Shown here: one piece after another, positions 32,882-44,857 of the stretch
Numbering within the stretch: the first letter of the stretch is position 1
Layout: every line of letters begins with the position of its first letter
From: Allomyces arbusculus
Taxonomy: Eukaryota > Blastocladiomycota > Blastocladiomycetes > Blastocladiales > Blastocladiaceae
NCBI GenBank assembly: GCA_027604705.1
Contig: JADHYV010000049.1
Location: 102,519 to 166,518, forward strand
Direction of reading: 5' to 3'
Length of the DNA: 64,000 nt
Translations under genes and position numbers: made by a program
Notes under the pieces: model-generated
What the model was told of the DNA's origin: nothing
Databases searched by the model: none
Seen by the model: only the letters and a program-made list of their open reading frames with translations

Positions 32882-35800
32882 TCATGACGGCTTCCACCCG
32901 TAACCCCCGCCGCCACCCGCACCACGCGGCACTGACCCGGACCTGGGCCCGCTGCCGCCGGGCCTTGGCGGCGGAAGTCGCGACGTGTCGCCATACGGCT
33001 GCGGCGGCTGCTGGAGTGGTGCACCGTATCCGAGTCGCGGCGACGCGTCGTAGTTCGGTCGCGACGTCTCGTATCCCCATGCCGAGGTCTCAGACGGCCG
33101 TCGCGTCTCGTAGGGCGACGGTCGCGGCGCGTCGTACAGTCGCGGCGACGTGCCCGACGGCCGTGACGCGTCATAGGGCCGTGTCGGGGACTCGGACGGT
33201 CGCGATGCGTCGAGCGGCCTCGTCGAGTTTTCGTACGGCCGAGCCGGGAACTCGTATGGCCGCGTCGAGCTCTCAAATGGCCTTGGGGTATCGTAGGGCG
33301 GCCTCGGCGCATTCTCATACGGCCTCCCCATTGGCCGCGACGCGCTGTACCCGCTCGACGCATCCGACGCGTCCCCAGTGACCGGCACCGGCGCGACTGG
33401 CGGCGGCTGCGGGTACCCCGGCGGCGGCTGCGGTGGTGCCGACGCCATAGGCGGCTGCGGGTATCCTGGCGGCCCTTGCGGCGCTGTCGGCGACGGCCTC
33501 GGCCACGCGGGACTTGGCGCGCCGCCCGGTGCCGCCGTCGCAGGCGCGGTGCTCGCCGCACCCGCGGCCGCGGCCACGGACGCAACCGGTGCCGCCGTAT
33601 TACTCGGCCTCGTCGTCGGCGTTGGCGGTGGTGGGACCGGCACCTTCTTCTTGCCCGCGCGGCGGCAGCACTTATCCGCGGCCGGCCGGAGCACGCACGA
33701 CCACGCGCACATCAGGACCGCGAGTCCGATGGCCGCAGCGACGACGTACGCCAGGGTCGGGTTCCCCTTGATCCACCCGGACACAGAATTCAAGATCGAC
33801 GACCCGGAGCACTGGCCCGCCTGGCACCGCCCGCCGAGCCCGCAGTCGGTCCCGTCGAGGAAGACGGCGTTGAATTCCGAGCACTGGTTGGTCGCGTTCC
33901 CGACCTGGCAGGTGATTTGGCACTCGCCTTGCCGCGGCGCGCAGGCGGTGCGGAATACAGTGGCCTGGCCCTTGGACGCGAGGAAGCATTGCGCGTCGCG
34001 GTTCGTGCAGAGGCTATGTGAGCGAGGGTGAATGGGTGAGTGAGTTAGGACGCAACGCGTGCTCTAGCCGCCGATCTATAATCCAAGAAACGTACCCCGA
34101 CGCGCAATACGAATTCGCCGCCGACTCGGCGGGCACCGTCCCATTCAATGTACACGCCGTCCCATCCGGCAAATACGTATCCTTTGGGCATTCAGCCGAA
34201 TTCCCCGGACACGTCTCGGCCACGTCGCAAAACTCGTGCGCGGCGCGACAGACGGCCCCCGCCGGCTTGAACTTACACTGCGCGCAGCAGCCCGGCGAGT
34301 TGCGGTCGGAACACTGCGCGTTGGGTTTCAGCTTGCACTGCGCCGTACAGCACGCGTCCTGCGCACACCGGTCGCCGCAATCACACTCCTCGCCCTCCTC
34401 GAGTACCCCATTCCCACAGACATTCCCCTGCAACAATTTCCGCGCGCCCGGTTTCAGCAGGCACGACTTGGTGCCCATCGACTTGGCGACTTTGGTCACG
34501 TGGCGGCAAATATCGTCAATCGACCCCGGAGAAAACTGGTTCGTTGCGGAATTATCCGTCGGGTTCATCAAAAACCGACCGGCGCAGTCGCAGGTCGACG
34601 TCCCGTTGCCCGCACTGGTGCACGGCGAGCAGTCCTGCGCGCCGGCCGAGCACTGCGACGCGATACAGTCGTGAATCGCGCCGAAATTATGTCCAATCTC
34701 GTGCGCGACCACCTTCCACTGGTCGCGCGTGATCGTCGAGACGCCGGCACCCGTCACGTACTCGCGTTCCCCGCCGGACCCGCTCGAAATGGCGGATAAT
34801 TGGCTCGACCCACTGCCGGGGGTCGCGGATTTCGGCTGGTCCCGCGTCGACGTCTCGCACAATGTCCCGGTCCACGCGATCCCGAGCGTCGCGCCCGTGT
34901 TGCATTTGGACAGAAGGTGCCATAACCCTTCATCCGTCTTCTGGTCGCCGCGCCACTTCGAGAAATCCGACAGGCGGTCGGAGATCTGGTACGACGTCGT
35001 GGAACAGTCGCGGTTCCACGGTTCGGCACCGCCGCAGTCCATGCGCAACACTGTGCGCACGATCCCGACGCCCACATTGAACGTGTCCTGGTACTTGCTG
35101 GAAACGGTGCCCCAGACCGTGATGAGCTCGTTGATAACGTCCTTTTCGCTACCCTTGAACGTGGCCGTATACGAGCAGTCCGCAGCCACGCCCATGTAGA
35201 CAAACGACGGGTCTGTCGGGCAGTTGGGCGACGGCGCACGGGACCGCAGCCGCGTTACCGTGCGTTCGGCGCGGTCGGCCGCCCACTGCGCGCGGAACGC
35301 GCGGTTCCAGGCGCCGAATTGCATGTTACCGCACTCGCCCGTCGGCACCGCCAAGTCGTCGCGTCTCTTTAGCAGGTGCTGCTGCTGCTGCTGGGACCGC
35401 GCACCGACCGTGTCCGAGTCGCGGTAGAGCACCATCGTCGCGTCGGCGAGCCGCGGGTCGCGCGCGCGTAAGTGCCGCGAGGCGGGGACGACCGGGTCGT
35501 GCGGCCGCTTGTGCCGCAGGTATGCATGGATCGGGTCGGCGCGGTAAGTGTCGCCCAATGCGGTCCATTCGGCCGCGAAAATGGGGACGCGTGTGGACGT
35601 GTAGTGCTGCGCGTACTCGGGGTCGTCGGTGAGGCTAGTGGAGCGTGGTCACGTCAGCAGCTGGCAGTCGAATCCAAGACTGAGGACCAAAAAGTAGCCT
35701 ACCCGTCGTGGTACAGCACGAGCCGCGCGCGGCCATGCCCCTTGCCCGTTGCCGTCCAGACCATCCCCTCGTCATCTGCGGCGCCTTGCGCGACGACATG

Positions 35801-36166
35801 GCCTGCGTAGACCCGCGCGCGTAATGGCTTCGTCACCGTCTTTCCGTCCTTGACCACCTCGACCACCGCGTCCGGATGGACCAAGTGCGTGTCCGGCGCG
35901 AGGTGCAGTACAAACGTGGCATTATACGCATCGAGCGTCACGCGTAAATGATCGTCAGCGTGCACAGCTTGCGTCGCGCGCTTGTGCAGCGGCGTATAAG
36001 CTGATGCCGCGCCAGGGCGCATGACGGTCAACCGGGCAGGGGACGCGAGGATGGCGAGGGACGTGAGGTCGTCGGCGGGCGTGTCGGCCGAGTGCGCGCA
36101 AGTCGGGCGCGCGAGGAAGAGAAGCGTGACGAGCAGGGTCGCGAGAAGTGTTGCAAGCTGAAGCAT
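32882..36166 (-). CDS. ADAM-type membrane metalloprotease-disintegrin
   Basis: Three exons: 36166-35703, 35634-34096 and 34013-32882 (introns 68 and 82 bp); 1044 residues. Order of parts: signal peptide (MLQLATLLATLLVTLLFLA), prodomain with a basic LLKRRDD site that could be cleaved, reprolysin domain with the zinc motif HEIGHNFGAIHD (about residues 464-475) and the downstream Met-turn region (RFLMNPTD), disintegrin domain (CGNGVLEEGEECDCGDRC, CCTAQCKL, EFCDVAETCPG), Cys-rich segment (SGLCTNRDAQCF, GGRCQAGQCSG), one membrane helix (LAYVVAAAIGLAVLMCAWSC) and a long Pro-rich cytosolic tail. It is a type I membrane protease that should be active (all zinc-site residues present) and shed or process surface proteins. 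Fungal ADAMs such as fission yeast Mde10 have a similar layout; the tail of about 260 residues with PPPGYPQPP and repeated RPYE/D motifs is unusually long. Confidence 0.93.
33050..33340 (-). repeat. degenerate RPYE/RPxD(A/S)SRP coding repeats in the ADAM tail
   Basis: The DNA has irregular tandem units of about 27-36 nt around (t/c)cgtacggccg, encoding a dozen short blocks such as RPYENAPR, RPYENSTR, RPYDASRP and RPNYDASP. Confidence 0.7.
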
Positions 36167-36972
36167 CGTGGTGGTGCGCGGCCATGGCGGCCGCGGTGGA
36201 GCCGCGACGGCGCGGCGCGTTATCATTCTTGGTGGTGCGAGTCGAGTGCGGGCAGTCGCGCGAGCATCGCGCGCGCGCGTGGAGAGAACGAGCATGGGCG
36301 CACTTGTGGGGAGCGTGAGCAAGCGCGCGGGGCAGGTGTGGTTCGAACTGGCGCCTCCTTGAACTGCTGCTGCGCGTGCCGGGTCCTTTCTCGGTTGCAG
36401 GCACTTGGCGCACGCCGCACGCTCACGGAGTATAGCTGCTCCGTCATGACGAGGTCCCGCAGCGCACGTCCGTGAAGTGGCCGTGGTGACGAGCCAGCGC
36501 GCGCGGCGCGCCAGCGCTGCCAGGGTGCGCATCTCTTCATGGTGGTGACACAGTGCATCCTTGCTCAGCGCCGCTTGGTGCCGGCCAGTCCGCGGGACTG
36601 TCCCTGGCTTGGCAGCAGCGGAACCATTCCCGCCTGCGGAGGCAACAGTCGGTGTGCCGGCGCACCTGTCTCGCGCCGTGGTCGTGGAAAGCAAGGAACG
36701 CACCGTTCGGCGATATCAGGATCGCCATCAGAAAGCGCAACACATTGGCCCGGGATCGCGGCAACCTTGACGAGCAGGGCGCAGTCTGTGACATCCGAGC
36801 GCCAGACGCGTTTCTGACCAGACACCTCGCACGAGCCGTCAGCACCGACGAAGGCAAACGGCGCAATCGTTGCAAAAAGAGAAGCGAGGATTCGGATCCG
36901 TTTATCAAAAATACACGCTCCACCTGCAACGGCCCCCGACGGGCCGACCCACCAACTCCGTTGCACATCGCC
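36167..36972. other. ADAM promoter region and 3' end of the acyl-CoA dehydrogenase gene
   Basis: About 800 bp between two minus-strand genes. No coding frame with conserved content. Confidence 0.45.
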
Positions 36973-38296
36973 TTACATGTACTTGTCGGCAATAAACTTG
37001 GACAGAATCACGCGCTGAATCTGCGACGTGCCCTCATAAATTTGGAAAATCTTGGCGTCGCGCATCAGCTTCTCCACGGGGTACTCGGTATTGAAGCCAT
37101 TGCCGCCGAAAATCTGCACCGCGTCGGCCGCACACTTGTTGGCCACGTCGGCCGCCATGCACTTGGCCGCCGATGCGTAGTAGGTGTTGCGCAGCCCTTG
37201 GTCGCGGTCGGCCGCCGACCGCCACACCAACAGGCGCGAGGCTTCAATGCCCATGGCCATATCGGCCAGCATGAACGAGACCGCCTGGTGCGCGAGAATC
37301 GGCTTGCCCATGGTCTTACGCTGCGCAGCATACGTCGCCGCCTCGTGCAGGCACCGGTTCGCGAGACCGACGGCGGCGGCCGCGACGAGCGGGCGCGTGA
37401 TATCAAACGCGCCCATGGCGATCTTGAACCCGGCGCCGACTTCCCCAAGCACGTTCTCCTCGGGCACGACCACGTCCTCGAACGTGATCCCGCGCGTGTC
37501 CGACGCGCGCTGGCCCATGTTAATTTCCTTGCGGCCGACCGTGATCCCGGGGGTATCGGCCTCGACAATGAACCCCGTGAACGCCTTACCCGCGGGCACC
37601 TTCGGGTCCGGGTTGGTGCGCGCGAGCACAAAGAACCAGTTGGCGTGGCCCGCGTTCGTGATCCACATTTTTTGCCCGTTGATCACCCACTTGTCGCCCT
37701 GCTTCTCGGCCTTGGTCTTGATGCCCGCAACGTCCGACCCGGCGCCCGGCTCGGTCACGCCGTAGGCGGCCATGAGCGGCTCTTCGGTCATCCGGCCAAG
37801 GTACTTTTTCTTTTGGAAGTCGTTGCCGGCGAGGATCACGGGCGCTTCCTACAGATTCGTCGACACGCGCATCGTCAGTCAACCCATTCCGCACGCTCTC
37901 CACCAGGACTCGGACTGAAGGTACCGCGAGCCCATTGGCCTCAATGGCCGTCTGAATCCCCGTGCACCCAAACGCCAACTCCTCCGTGATAATCGCGCCA
38001 TCCAAGACACCGAGCCCGAGCCCACCGTAGGCCTGCGGCACGTGCGTGTTGACCAACCCAAGCTCCCAGGCCTTCTTGATAATCTCCTTGGGGTACTCGC
38101 CCGTCTTGTCGTGGTGCGCGGCCTTGGGGATGATTTCCTCAGCCGTGAACTTGCGCGCCAGGTCCTGGAACTCGCGCTGCTCGTCGGTCAGCGCGAACGA
38201 GACGTTGCGGCGCGCGGCCGCGGTGGCGACGGTCGGGGTCACCGAAGCGGACGCGAGACGACGCGCGGCGGTCGTGGCGGCGGGGCGGAACATCAT
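36973..38296 (-). CDS. ACADM: medium-chain acyl-CoA dehydrogenase, mitochondrial
   Basis: Two exons, 38296-37925 and 37848-36973, intron 76 bp; 415 residues. The N-terminus ([20 protein letters not shown]) is a typical mitochondrial presequence. Mature-part motifs: [46 protein letters not shown] (FAD/substrate loop), [58 protein letters not shown] and [10 protein letters not shown], where the Glu is the catalytic base in the position used by MCAD. The close match along the whole length favours ACADM over short- or long-chain relatives. It catalyses the first step of mitochondrial beta-oxidation and passes electrons to ETF. A TATA box lies about 80 bp upstream of the ATG. Confidence 0.95.
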
Positions 38297-38372
38297 TAAT
38301 GGGTGGTCGGTGCAAAGTCGGAGTCGAGGAGGTGGCAGCGGCAACGGGAGCGAGAAAGGGGCGGCGGCGCTG

Positions 38373-38383
38373 GGATTTATACG
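38373..38383 (-). promoter_or_regulatory. TATA box of the acyl-CoA dehydrogenase gene
   Basis: On the minus strand CCGTATAAATC sits 77-87 bp upstream of the ATG at 38296. Confidence 0.55.
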
Positions 38384-39064
38384 GGCGGCCGGGAGCAAGA
38401 GCGATGCTGCACGAGGAGGATCGCCGGCGAGACTGAGTCGGATTCGGGCAGGCCAGACAAGACACGCGGGCGGATTCGCTTGACGTTGGGTGGAGAAGGC
38501 CGAGCCTTTTCAGGACGCGTTTTCCCTCTTCCTTGCAGCTCTTCGGTCCGCGGCACGTGCGCCGACGTCACACGCGCGGCCTTCGGCGCTCAACGTGGCC
38601 GGTGCCCCTACATGAAGGCTGCGGGATCGAACCCCGGCACGTCCGCCGGCAACAACACGACATGATCACACGGCAACTGCATTTCCCATTTTCACTTCAC
38701 TTCACGCTTCGTCCAAGGTTCATCCATGTCATCCAAGATGCCCAAGAAACCCGCTCTCGTTCTTGGCTCTTGCACAGCCCACGTCTCCCTCGGCGCGGCC
38801 GAAATTCGACAAATCAACCGCAACAACATGCCAGGAGGGTGGCGCAGGTAGGGTGGGGTAGAGAAAAGCGGCACGCACGCAACCAACCAAAGACCAGAAA
38901 AGAGAACGACACAAAACGGACTAAGATTAGAGCGGGGGGATGGGGGGCGTGTGGCCCCATGATGGAACGAAAAATCAATCAAGCAACGGCACAGCACACA
39001 AAATTGCGTCAGCGAACGGAACGGCTTCGGGACTCGGCGGCCACGCGACGGCCGCTTCCGCAGA
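38384..39064. other. upstream of ACADM / downstream of the LON-RING gene
   Basis: About 680 bp without coding potential. It contains a tRNA T-arm-like string near 38620 that does not fold into a tRNA (see rejected items). Confidence 0.4.
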
Positions 39065-39314
39065 TTACATGATCACGCACAAGTCCGGCGGCGCGGTCGG
39101 ACACGCTGCTGCCGCCGGGGACGTCGACGACGACGTCGGTGTGGCAGCGACTGGTGTTGCCGGTGCCGCGGGACTCGCGGGCGTCGAGCACGCGGTACTC
39201 GCGGTACTCGCCGCGTCGGACGACTCCATGGCCTCGTCCTCGTCATCGACGTCCACGTACTCGCCGTCATCGTCCGCGATCTCGTCGTCCTCGTTCTCGC
39301 CGACATAGCTGCCG

Positions 39315-39352
<38 letters not shown>

Positions 39353-41368
39353 GCTCCGGCGGCGACTGCTGCTCGCGGAACTCCGCGGACTCGGGACGTT
39401 CACCGGCGTCGCCGGCGTCGCCGTGGGGACCGCCGTTGGGACCGCCCGCCCCGACGCACACGGCGCCGGCGCACAGACCGTGGCCCCCGGTGCGTTTGCA
39501 AGCGCCATGACCTTGGCGACCTGCGGGCACCGTGCCTTCACTTCCCTTGCCCACTGCCAGACGAGCGCCAGCCGGTCGCGAGCCGACCGCATCCCCAACA
39601 GTTTCGCCTTATCCTTGTTCTCGACCGGCAAGACCGAGGCCAGCCAGTACGTGAACAATGCCGGGTCGCACGGCATGCACCCGTACTGTGCCAGGAATCC
39701 TTGCCGCGCGGGCGCGGGCAGCGTGCTCAGGAAGGCCTCGAGCGTGCGCGACGCCTGGCAGACCAAGTCCCGGACCGTCGGTGCGGTGGGCCGCAGCGGC
39801 GCCGGTGGGGGTAACGTGTCGGTCAGGCGCAGGAAGTCACAGTCGTCGAGTTTCTTGACGGTCGCGGTGCAGTACCCGTCGGTGCACGTCTTGCTCAGAA
39901 TCTCGAACGGGTAAATGCCCACGGCTTCCACGAGGAACCGGCCGTCGTCCAATAACTGGAACGACTGCACTTTCAGCATCGTCCCGCGACTCGACGGCCC
40001 GGGACCGCACGACGCAGGCGCACACATGCCGAACATTTTCGGCGCGCCCTCGGCAGTCACTCGCCGCATCATAAGCCGGTACCGCGGCTCAAACACGTGC
40101 AGGCGCGCCGGGGATCCAGGTAAGACCAAACTGCACGTGAAAATCGGCACCTGGTCATGCTGCGCCTGCACTTCGGCCGCCAACGCAAGCGCCCTCGCCT
40201 GCGCGTGCCGCGGGAACGCCGACTCAATGAATTGCCGCAGCGTGCGGTTCAGTGCGTGGTGGTGGTAGACCAAATACCCGTACGGCAATGGCGCGCGGCA
40301 CAGGAAACAGGTATCCGCGCCATGGTCGAGCGTGCGCAGGAAGCACGCGCGGCACGCGGTGTGCCCGCAGGGGTACAACGTGATCGCGTCGTGCAAAAGG
40401 TTGTAGCACAGTTGGCATTCGAGACCGTATTCGGCAATGCGCCGGTCGTCGGCCTCGTCGCGTGCCCGTGCGGCGTCGGCGACCGCCTGCGCGGCAGCGG
40501 CGTCGGCGATTTGCGCGGCACGGCGTTTCGGGCAGATGGCATTGAAGAACCGCTGGATGGGGCACAGTGGAGCGGATGTGGAGGTGGAGGCGGTGGAGAA
40601 GAGCGACGCGGTGTCGTCAGCCGCGGACGGGTTGATGAGCGTGCTTGCGTCCGTCACAAACGACTCGGCGACGGACGCCGACCGTGGCCGCGTGGCCACG
40701 TCGTCGACTGGAACTGGCGAGACAGGTGCGGGTGCAGACGGCAGGGTGTCGACGGAGAGCGCGCGCAGCTGGTCAGCGAGCGGCAGGTGACCGCCGTCCG
40801 GGCGGGTATTACAAGGCCGCTTGTGCCCCGTCGCTGTCGCAGGTACCACAGGTCCGGGCAGACCCGACTCGCCGTCGAGCACCGAGTGAGTCGGCGGCGA
40901 CCCCGTGGGCGACCCGTGCATCGACCCGTCGGACCGTTTCCTCTTGCAGCATGACTGCGGCCGCAAGTTCTCGGCCGCCCACTTTTCCAGGACCGTCGTG
41001 AGCACCACGTCCACGCCCGCCGGTGCGGGTAGCGGGACCGTGTGCATCTTGACGCGGCAGCAGTTGAACGGGCAGTCAAAGTACTGGTTGGCGTGTTGCG
41101 GCTTGGACCGCGTCGACGGTGCCGTCGGGATGCAGCGCCGGTGCAGCGAGTTGCCGCACGGGAGCGTGATAATGGCCATGTCGGAGGCCGAGGGTGGGGC
41201 CGGCGCCAGCGGGTCGTGGCAGATGGGGCATCGCAGCAGGTCGGCAATGGACGCGGGGGGCGCGCAGCACTTGGGAACGCCCGGGACGGATGGTGGGGCC
41301 GGCGGCGAGGTCGTGCGCGACGGGCACGACGGCAGGCGCGGCAGGAGGCGGCAAGTCGAGTTCATCAT
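39065..41368 (-). CDS. RING-LON protein (LONRF-like) with a C-terminal CaaX box
   Basis: Intron-free; 767 residues from the MMNSTC start (the frame upstream to 41449 begins only with TTG). A first, diverged RING lies at residues 46-104 (LLRCPICHDPL, LPCGNSLHRRC, FDCPFNCC). A canonical C3HC4 RING is at 318-360 (LECQLCYNLL, LYPCGHTACRACF, DTCFLCRAPLPYG). A LON N-terminal (substrate-binding type) domain follows from about 408 (VPIFTCSLVLPGSPARLHVF, RYRLMMRRV, GRFLVEAVGIYPFEI) to about 620 (FTYWLASVLPVENKDKAKLL). The order RING-RING-LON is that of LONRF E3 ubiquitin ligases (TPR repeats of the animal proteins are not seen). The tail has a 12-Thr run and acidic stretch and ends LCVIM, a textbook farnesylation motif. 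Ligase activity is inferred from the intact RING. Confidence 0.88.
39315..39352 (+). repeat. (CGT/TCG)n microsatellite encoding poly-Thr
   Basis: Perfect trinucleotide repeat within the LON-RING gene; on the minus strand it reads (ACG)12 and encodes twelve threonines just before an acidic tail. Confidence 0.9.
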
Positions 41369-41971
41369 CGTGGTGGTGGAGGTGGGGGGCGCCGAGGCAT
41401 GGAGCTTGCGGGCGCGGGCGGTCGGGGCGATATAAGAGGAATGCAGCAAGTGGGAGCGGGATTCGAGCTCGTCGTTGTCGTGGCAAGATGTCGGTCAGGG
41501 TGGACGGTGGTAGCGTCAGCAAGCGCAACCACGGCGGTCGGGCGTGGAAGTCGTGGAAGCAACCATTTGTCAAGTCGCTGCTGAGGTCAGCACTGGACGG
41601 CCTGTTGGCCCGCTCTGCCGCGCCGCGCATCCCCCCTGACCATGACGCGCACCCCGCCGTTCACGCCCCTCCGTCGTGCGCCCGATCACGCACGTCTCCC
41701 GTCCGATGCCCACGGCTGCGCTGGCAGCTGGCAGCGTGCAGGCTCGAGGCACCACGGGCCGAAATGTCAAATACCAGCGTGCACCGACACGCCGTGGTGT
41801 CGAAAGGAAAACATGTGTGCATTGCATTGCATCCTGCAGGCGGTGGCCCGGCTGGGTCCGGCTGGGCTGGCCGCGCGCCTCCCAGCTGGGCGTGCTCGGC
41901 ACATCGGCACCCCGCCAGAGAATACGAACACGCTCGTGCGAGCCCCCCAGTCCCCTTTATCGCGTCCGCGA
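41369..41971. other. LON-RING promoter / 3' end of DRN1
   Basis: 603 bp between two minus-strand genes; no conserved frame. Confidence 0.4.
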
Positions 41972-44173
41972 TCACGCCTCAGCCATGCCCGCGTCCTCCA
42001 CCGGGTCCGCCGGCGCCGCGGGCGCTACTGCTGCCGTGGCCCCCGACCCAGTCCTCGCCCCCTTTTCTGGCTTATACGTGATAAAAGCCTCGCGCAACTC
42101 CGTCGCGTACTGCGTCTCGAGCCCTTCATCCACGCATTTTTTCCAATCGAGCCCCCTCTCGACCTCCCCGAGGACCTCGCCAATCACTTGCCGCGGCATC
42201 CCCGCCGGGAATTTCACGCCACGCGGAATCGCAAAGTAGACCAGTTTCCCGGCAACACACATGCGGAAGTGCGACACGCGCCAGGAACACCGATCGCGGT
42301 CGGCCGAATGCGCGGCGCGCATCGTCGCCTCCTCGGAAGCTTCGGTCCCATCAATCAAGTTGAGCACCGTGAACGCGTACCCTTCCTTCTCAAGCGCCGC
42401 CACGATCCCGTCGAGCACCGCCGACTCTTGCGCAACGGGCACGGGCACGACCTGCATGTGCGAGTGGTAGACGTGCATCCCCGGCCGCACAATCTGGAAC
42501 ACGACCGGTACCATATCCCGCTCGGCGAAAAACTTGCGCAGGCCCGCCATGTAGGCGCGCACGTCGTCGCGCGCGTCGTAGAGCGAGTCCGGGTGCTCGA
42601 CCGAGGCCACAATCACATGGTGCGGGACCAACGGCCCGCGCGCAACGGCCGCGTACGCCTTGTCGCCAATCGAGAAGATACAGTGCTGCGCGAGCCCGGG
42701 GGAATGCAGACAGAACCAGCAGTCGGCGGGCGGGGCCATCTTGGTTCTGTTTGGGCACGCACGCACCCAGTGGCCAGGCACATTGCAGATCTTGCACACG
42801 TACTCGGCGGGCGGCGGCTTCGTCGTGGTCTCGTGCAGCCTGTCGCGCAAGATCCCAGGCGCCGTGTCGGGCCGTTTCGGCAGGGAAGCCACCCCGCTCT
42901 TGCCCTTGTTGGCCATGGCGGATGCGGCCTCGGCCAGAAGACTGTCCGACGCAGGTGCCGGCGCGAGCGCCTCGTCACGCACGCGCTTGGCCGCGCGCGA
43001 TTGGTCGACCCCTGCGTCAGCATTCTCGCTGCCGTTGTCACCCGCGGGGGACCGCGCGCGCTTGGTCGCCGGCTTGAGCTGTCGCTCCCGGAGCGCCGCG
43101 AGTTCTCGCTCCACGGCCTCGGCGGCCGCGACGATCGGGTTCGCCGTCACGTCCTTGGGCTGCACGTTCAGTTTCGCCGGCGAGTTATGCTTGATCGGGA
43201 TGATGTTGACGCCATAGAAAGCGCGCTGTTTCGGATCGGCGCCACCCAACGGCGCGAGCGCAACAAACTTGGTCGGGTGCACGGCGGTACCGCGCGAATC
43301 GGCGTTGCGGAACGGCGCGCGCTCGTAGTAGACCCGCGCGCCACCGGCGAGGTGGTACCGCGGCTGCCGCGCGAGGACCACATCGGCAAGGACCGGGGAT
43401 TCGCCATCGAGGGCGTGCGCGGCCATGTATTGCGGCACATCGTAGGTTACGAGCACGTCGACGGGGGTATTCTTGACCTTGGTCAGTGCCGCGAGCTGCG
43501 CCGCGTGGTAGGTGTGCGGCTCGTTGGCGTCAGGCGCAGCCTCGAAGCGCGTTGGGTCGAAGGTGCCGCCAACAAACGCTACGCGGAGGCCTTCGGGCGA
43601 GACCCATTCTCCGGCGGTGCCTTTGAGATGAGGGAGGTGATGAGCGATTGGGCGCGTGATCGTGGCGGACGGCGCGTTCAGCTGGGTACGTACCGAGCAC
43701 GTAAACGTTGTGCGCAATCTTGACGGGGCCTTTGGCAAGCGTGCCGTCGGTGCTGGCCTTCAAGAGGGCACTTTGTACTCGCGGCGGGAAGGGCGTCTCG
43801 GTCGGAAGCAGGTAGACTGGGATCGGGACTAGGTCGGTCGGTCAAGTCGTGAATTGCGTGCCAAAAAGAATACGCTGGTGCGTCGGTAAAGCGCACAGAC
43901 ATGTACAGCTGAGGTTGGGGCTCTGCTCGAGCAACTTGTCGGTGGCCTGCGCGTCGGTGCCGAAAAACTGGCCCGTGACAAAAACGTAGTTGAAGCGGTT
44001 GGCGCTAAACAGCTTGCGGAACCGGTCACGGAACTTGTCGTAGTCGCCGTTGACGGGGCCGACAAAGAGGCTAATGATATTGGGATCGCGGAAATCAGTT
44101 CTCGCGTTCCTTGATTGCCGGTTGGCGCGTCTGATTGCACGTACAGCTTGAGGAATGGTACGTCCGCGGGCAT
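41972..44173 (-). CDS. DRN1: CwfJ/CWF19-like protein 1 (Drn1), lariat-debranching partner
   Basis: Four exons: 44173-44145, 44070-43907, 43828-43694 and 43620-41972, introns of 74, 78 and 73 bp; 658 residues. The N-terminal metallophosphoesterase-like part (LFVGPVNGDYDKFRDRFRKL, YVFVTGQFFGTD, LRVAFVGGTF, VDVLVTYDVPQYM) is followed by the arrestin-like region (ARQPRYHLAGGARVYYERAP, HPTKFVALAPLG), a CCHC zinc knuckle (CKICNVPGHWVRAC), then the HIT-like CwfJ-C1 domain (CWFCLHSPGLAQHC, LVPHHVIVASVEH, YHSHMQVVPVPV) and CwfJ-C2 (DWKKCVDEGLE). This is the architecture of yeast Drn1 / CWF19L1, which binds the debranching enzyme Dbr1 and helps intron lariat turnover in the nucleus. It is divergent from IMP3. 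Confidence 0.9.
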
Positions 44174-44857
44174 GGTGGAGACAGCAGATCGGGAACTTGG
44201 CAGCAATAAAATTGGATCAGGGAAGAGGACCGGGTCGCGCACGCCGTGTCGAATTCGTCAGCGGCGGCTGGCCGAGGGGTGCGTGGGGTGTCGGTGCAAT
44301 GTGGCAGCGGGCGCGGATCAGGCAGTGCAGCGGGTCGCGACACGTTTGCGGGTGGTCCGACACGTTGGCGTCGGGTGGGTGGTGCGTATTGCCGTCGTCA
44401 CCGTCGACGTCATTTGCGACTCGATGGTGCGAAACGAAACATCATTCGTGCTTGACGCGGTGGTGTGGGCCCACGTGTCCCGTTGCCTTTTGCCGTCGAT
44501 TGCGAGCGGGCCATCAGGCACGGTGACTCACGCTCGCGCCGAATCGGCGTCACACGACGGACTCGCACGCAACACGTCAGCTGATGGTGCGTGACCACGA
44601 CGCCAACGCGCGATGGCATTCAACCGTTGGCGTTAAGTCCCTTCCCACCGCCATCACTACCAACCACCGATCCAACACTTCCATCGCGACCCACGCACCC
44701 GCTGCAACCTCTCGCACTCGCTGTGCAACCTCTGCATCCGAACGAACGAACGAACGATCGAGAACCTTGACCCGACGCGAGCGCGCAGCCGACCCGACGA
44801 CCCCGCGCACCTCTACCCCCCGCATCTGCTCCGCACGAACTACCGTCACCCGTCACC
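44174..44857. promoter_or_regulatory. bidirectional promoter region, DRN1 / IMP3
   Basis: 684 bp between two divergently oriented RNA-processing genes. A cgaacgaacgaacgatcg repeat near 44.74 kb is in the IMP3 leader; no TATA box. Sharing of elements is inferred from geometry only. Confidence 0.4.

Noticed and set aside
32140-33585. 481-codon minus-strand frame across the ADAM tail
   Set aside because: Out of frame with the ADAM exons, pure Arg/Thr/Pro bias produced by the repeats; no start context.
36553-37989. 478-codon plus-strand open frame
   Set aside because: Antisense shadow of the acyl-CoA dehydrogenase gene with no conserved motif.
38600-38660. tRNA-like T-arm on the minus strand (GGGGTTCGATCCC)
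   Set aside because: The stem does not pair beyond three base pairs and no matching acceptor or anticodon arm could be found within 90 nt; a B-box-like string alone is not a tRNA.
41642-43723. 693-codon plus-strand open frame
   Set aside because: It is antisense to DRN1; GC-rich third positions of the real gene keep the opposite frame open. No domain, Arg/His-biased.
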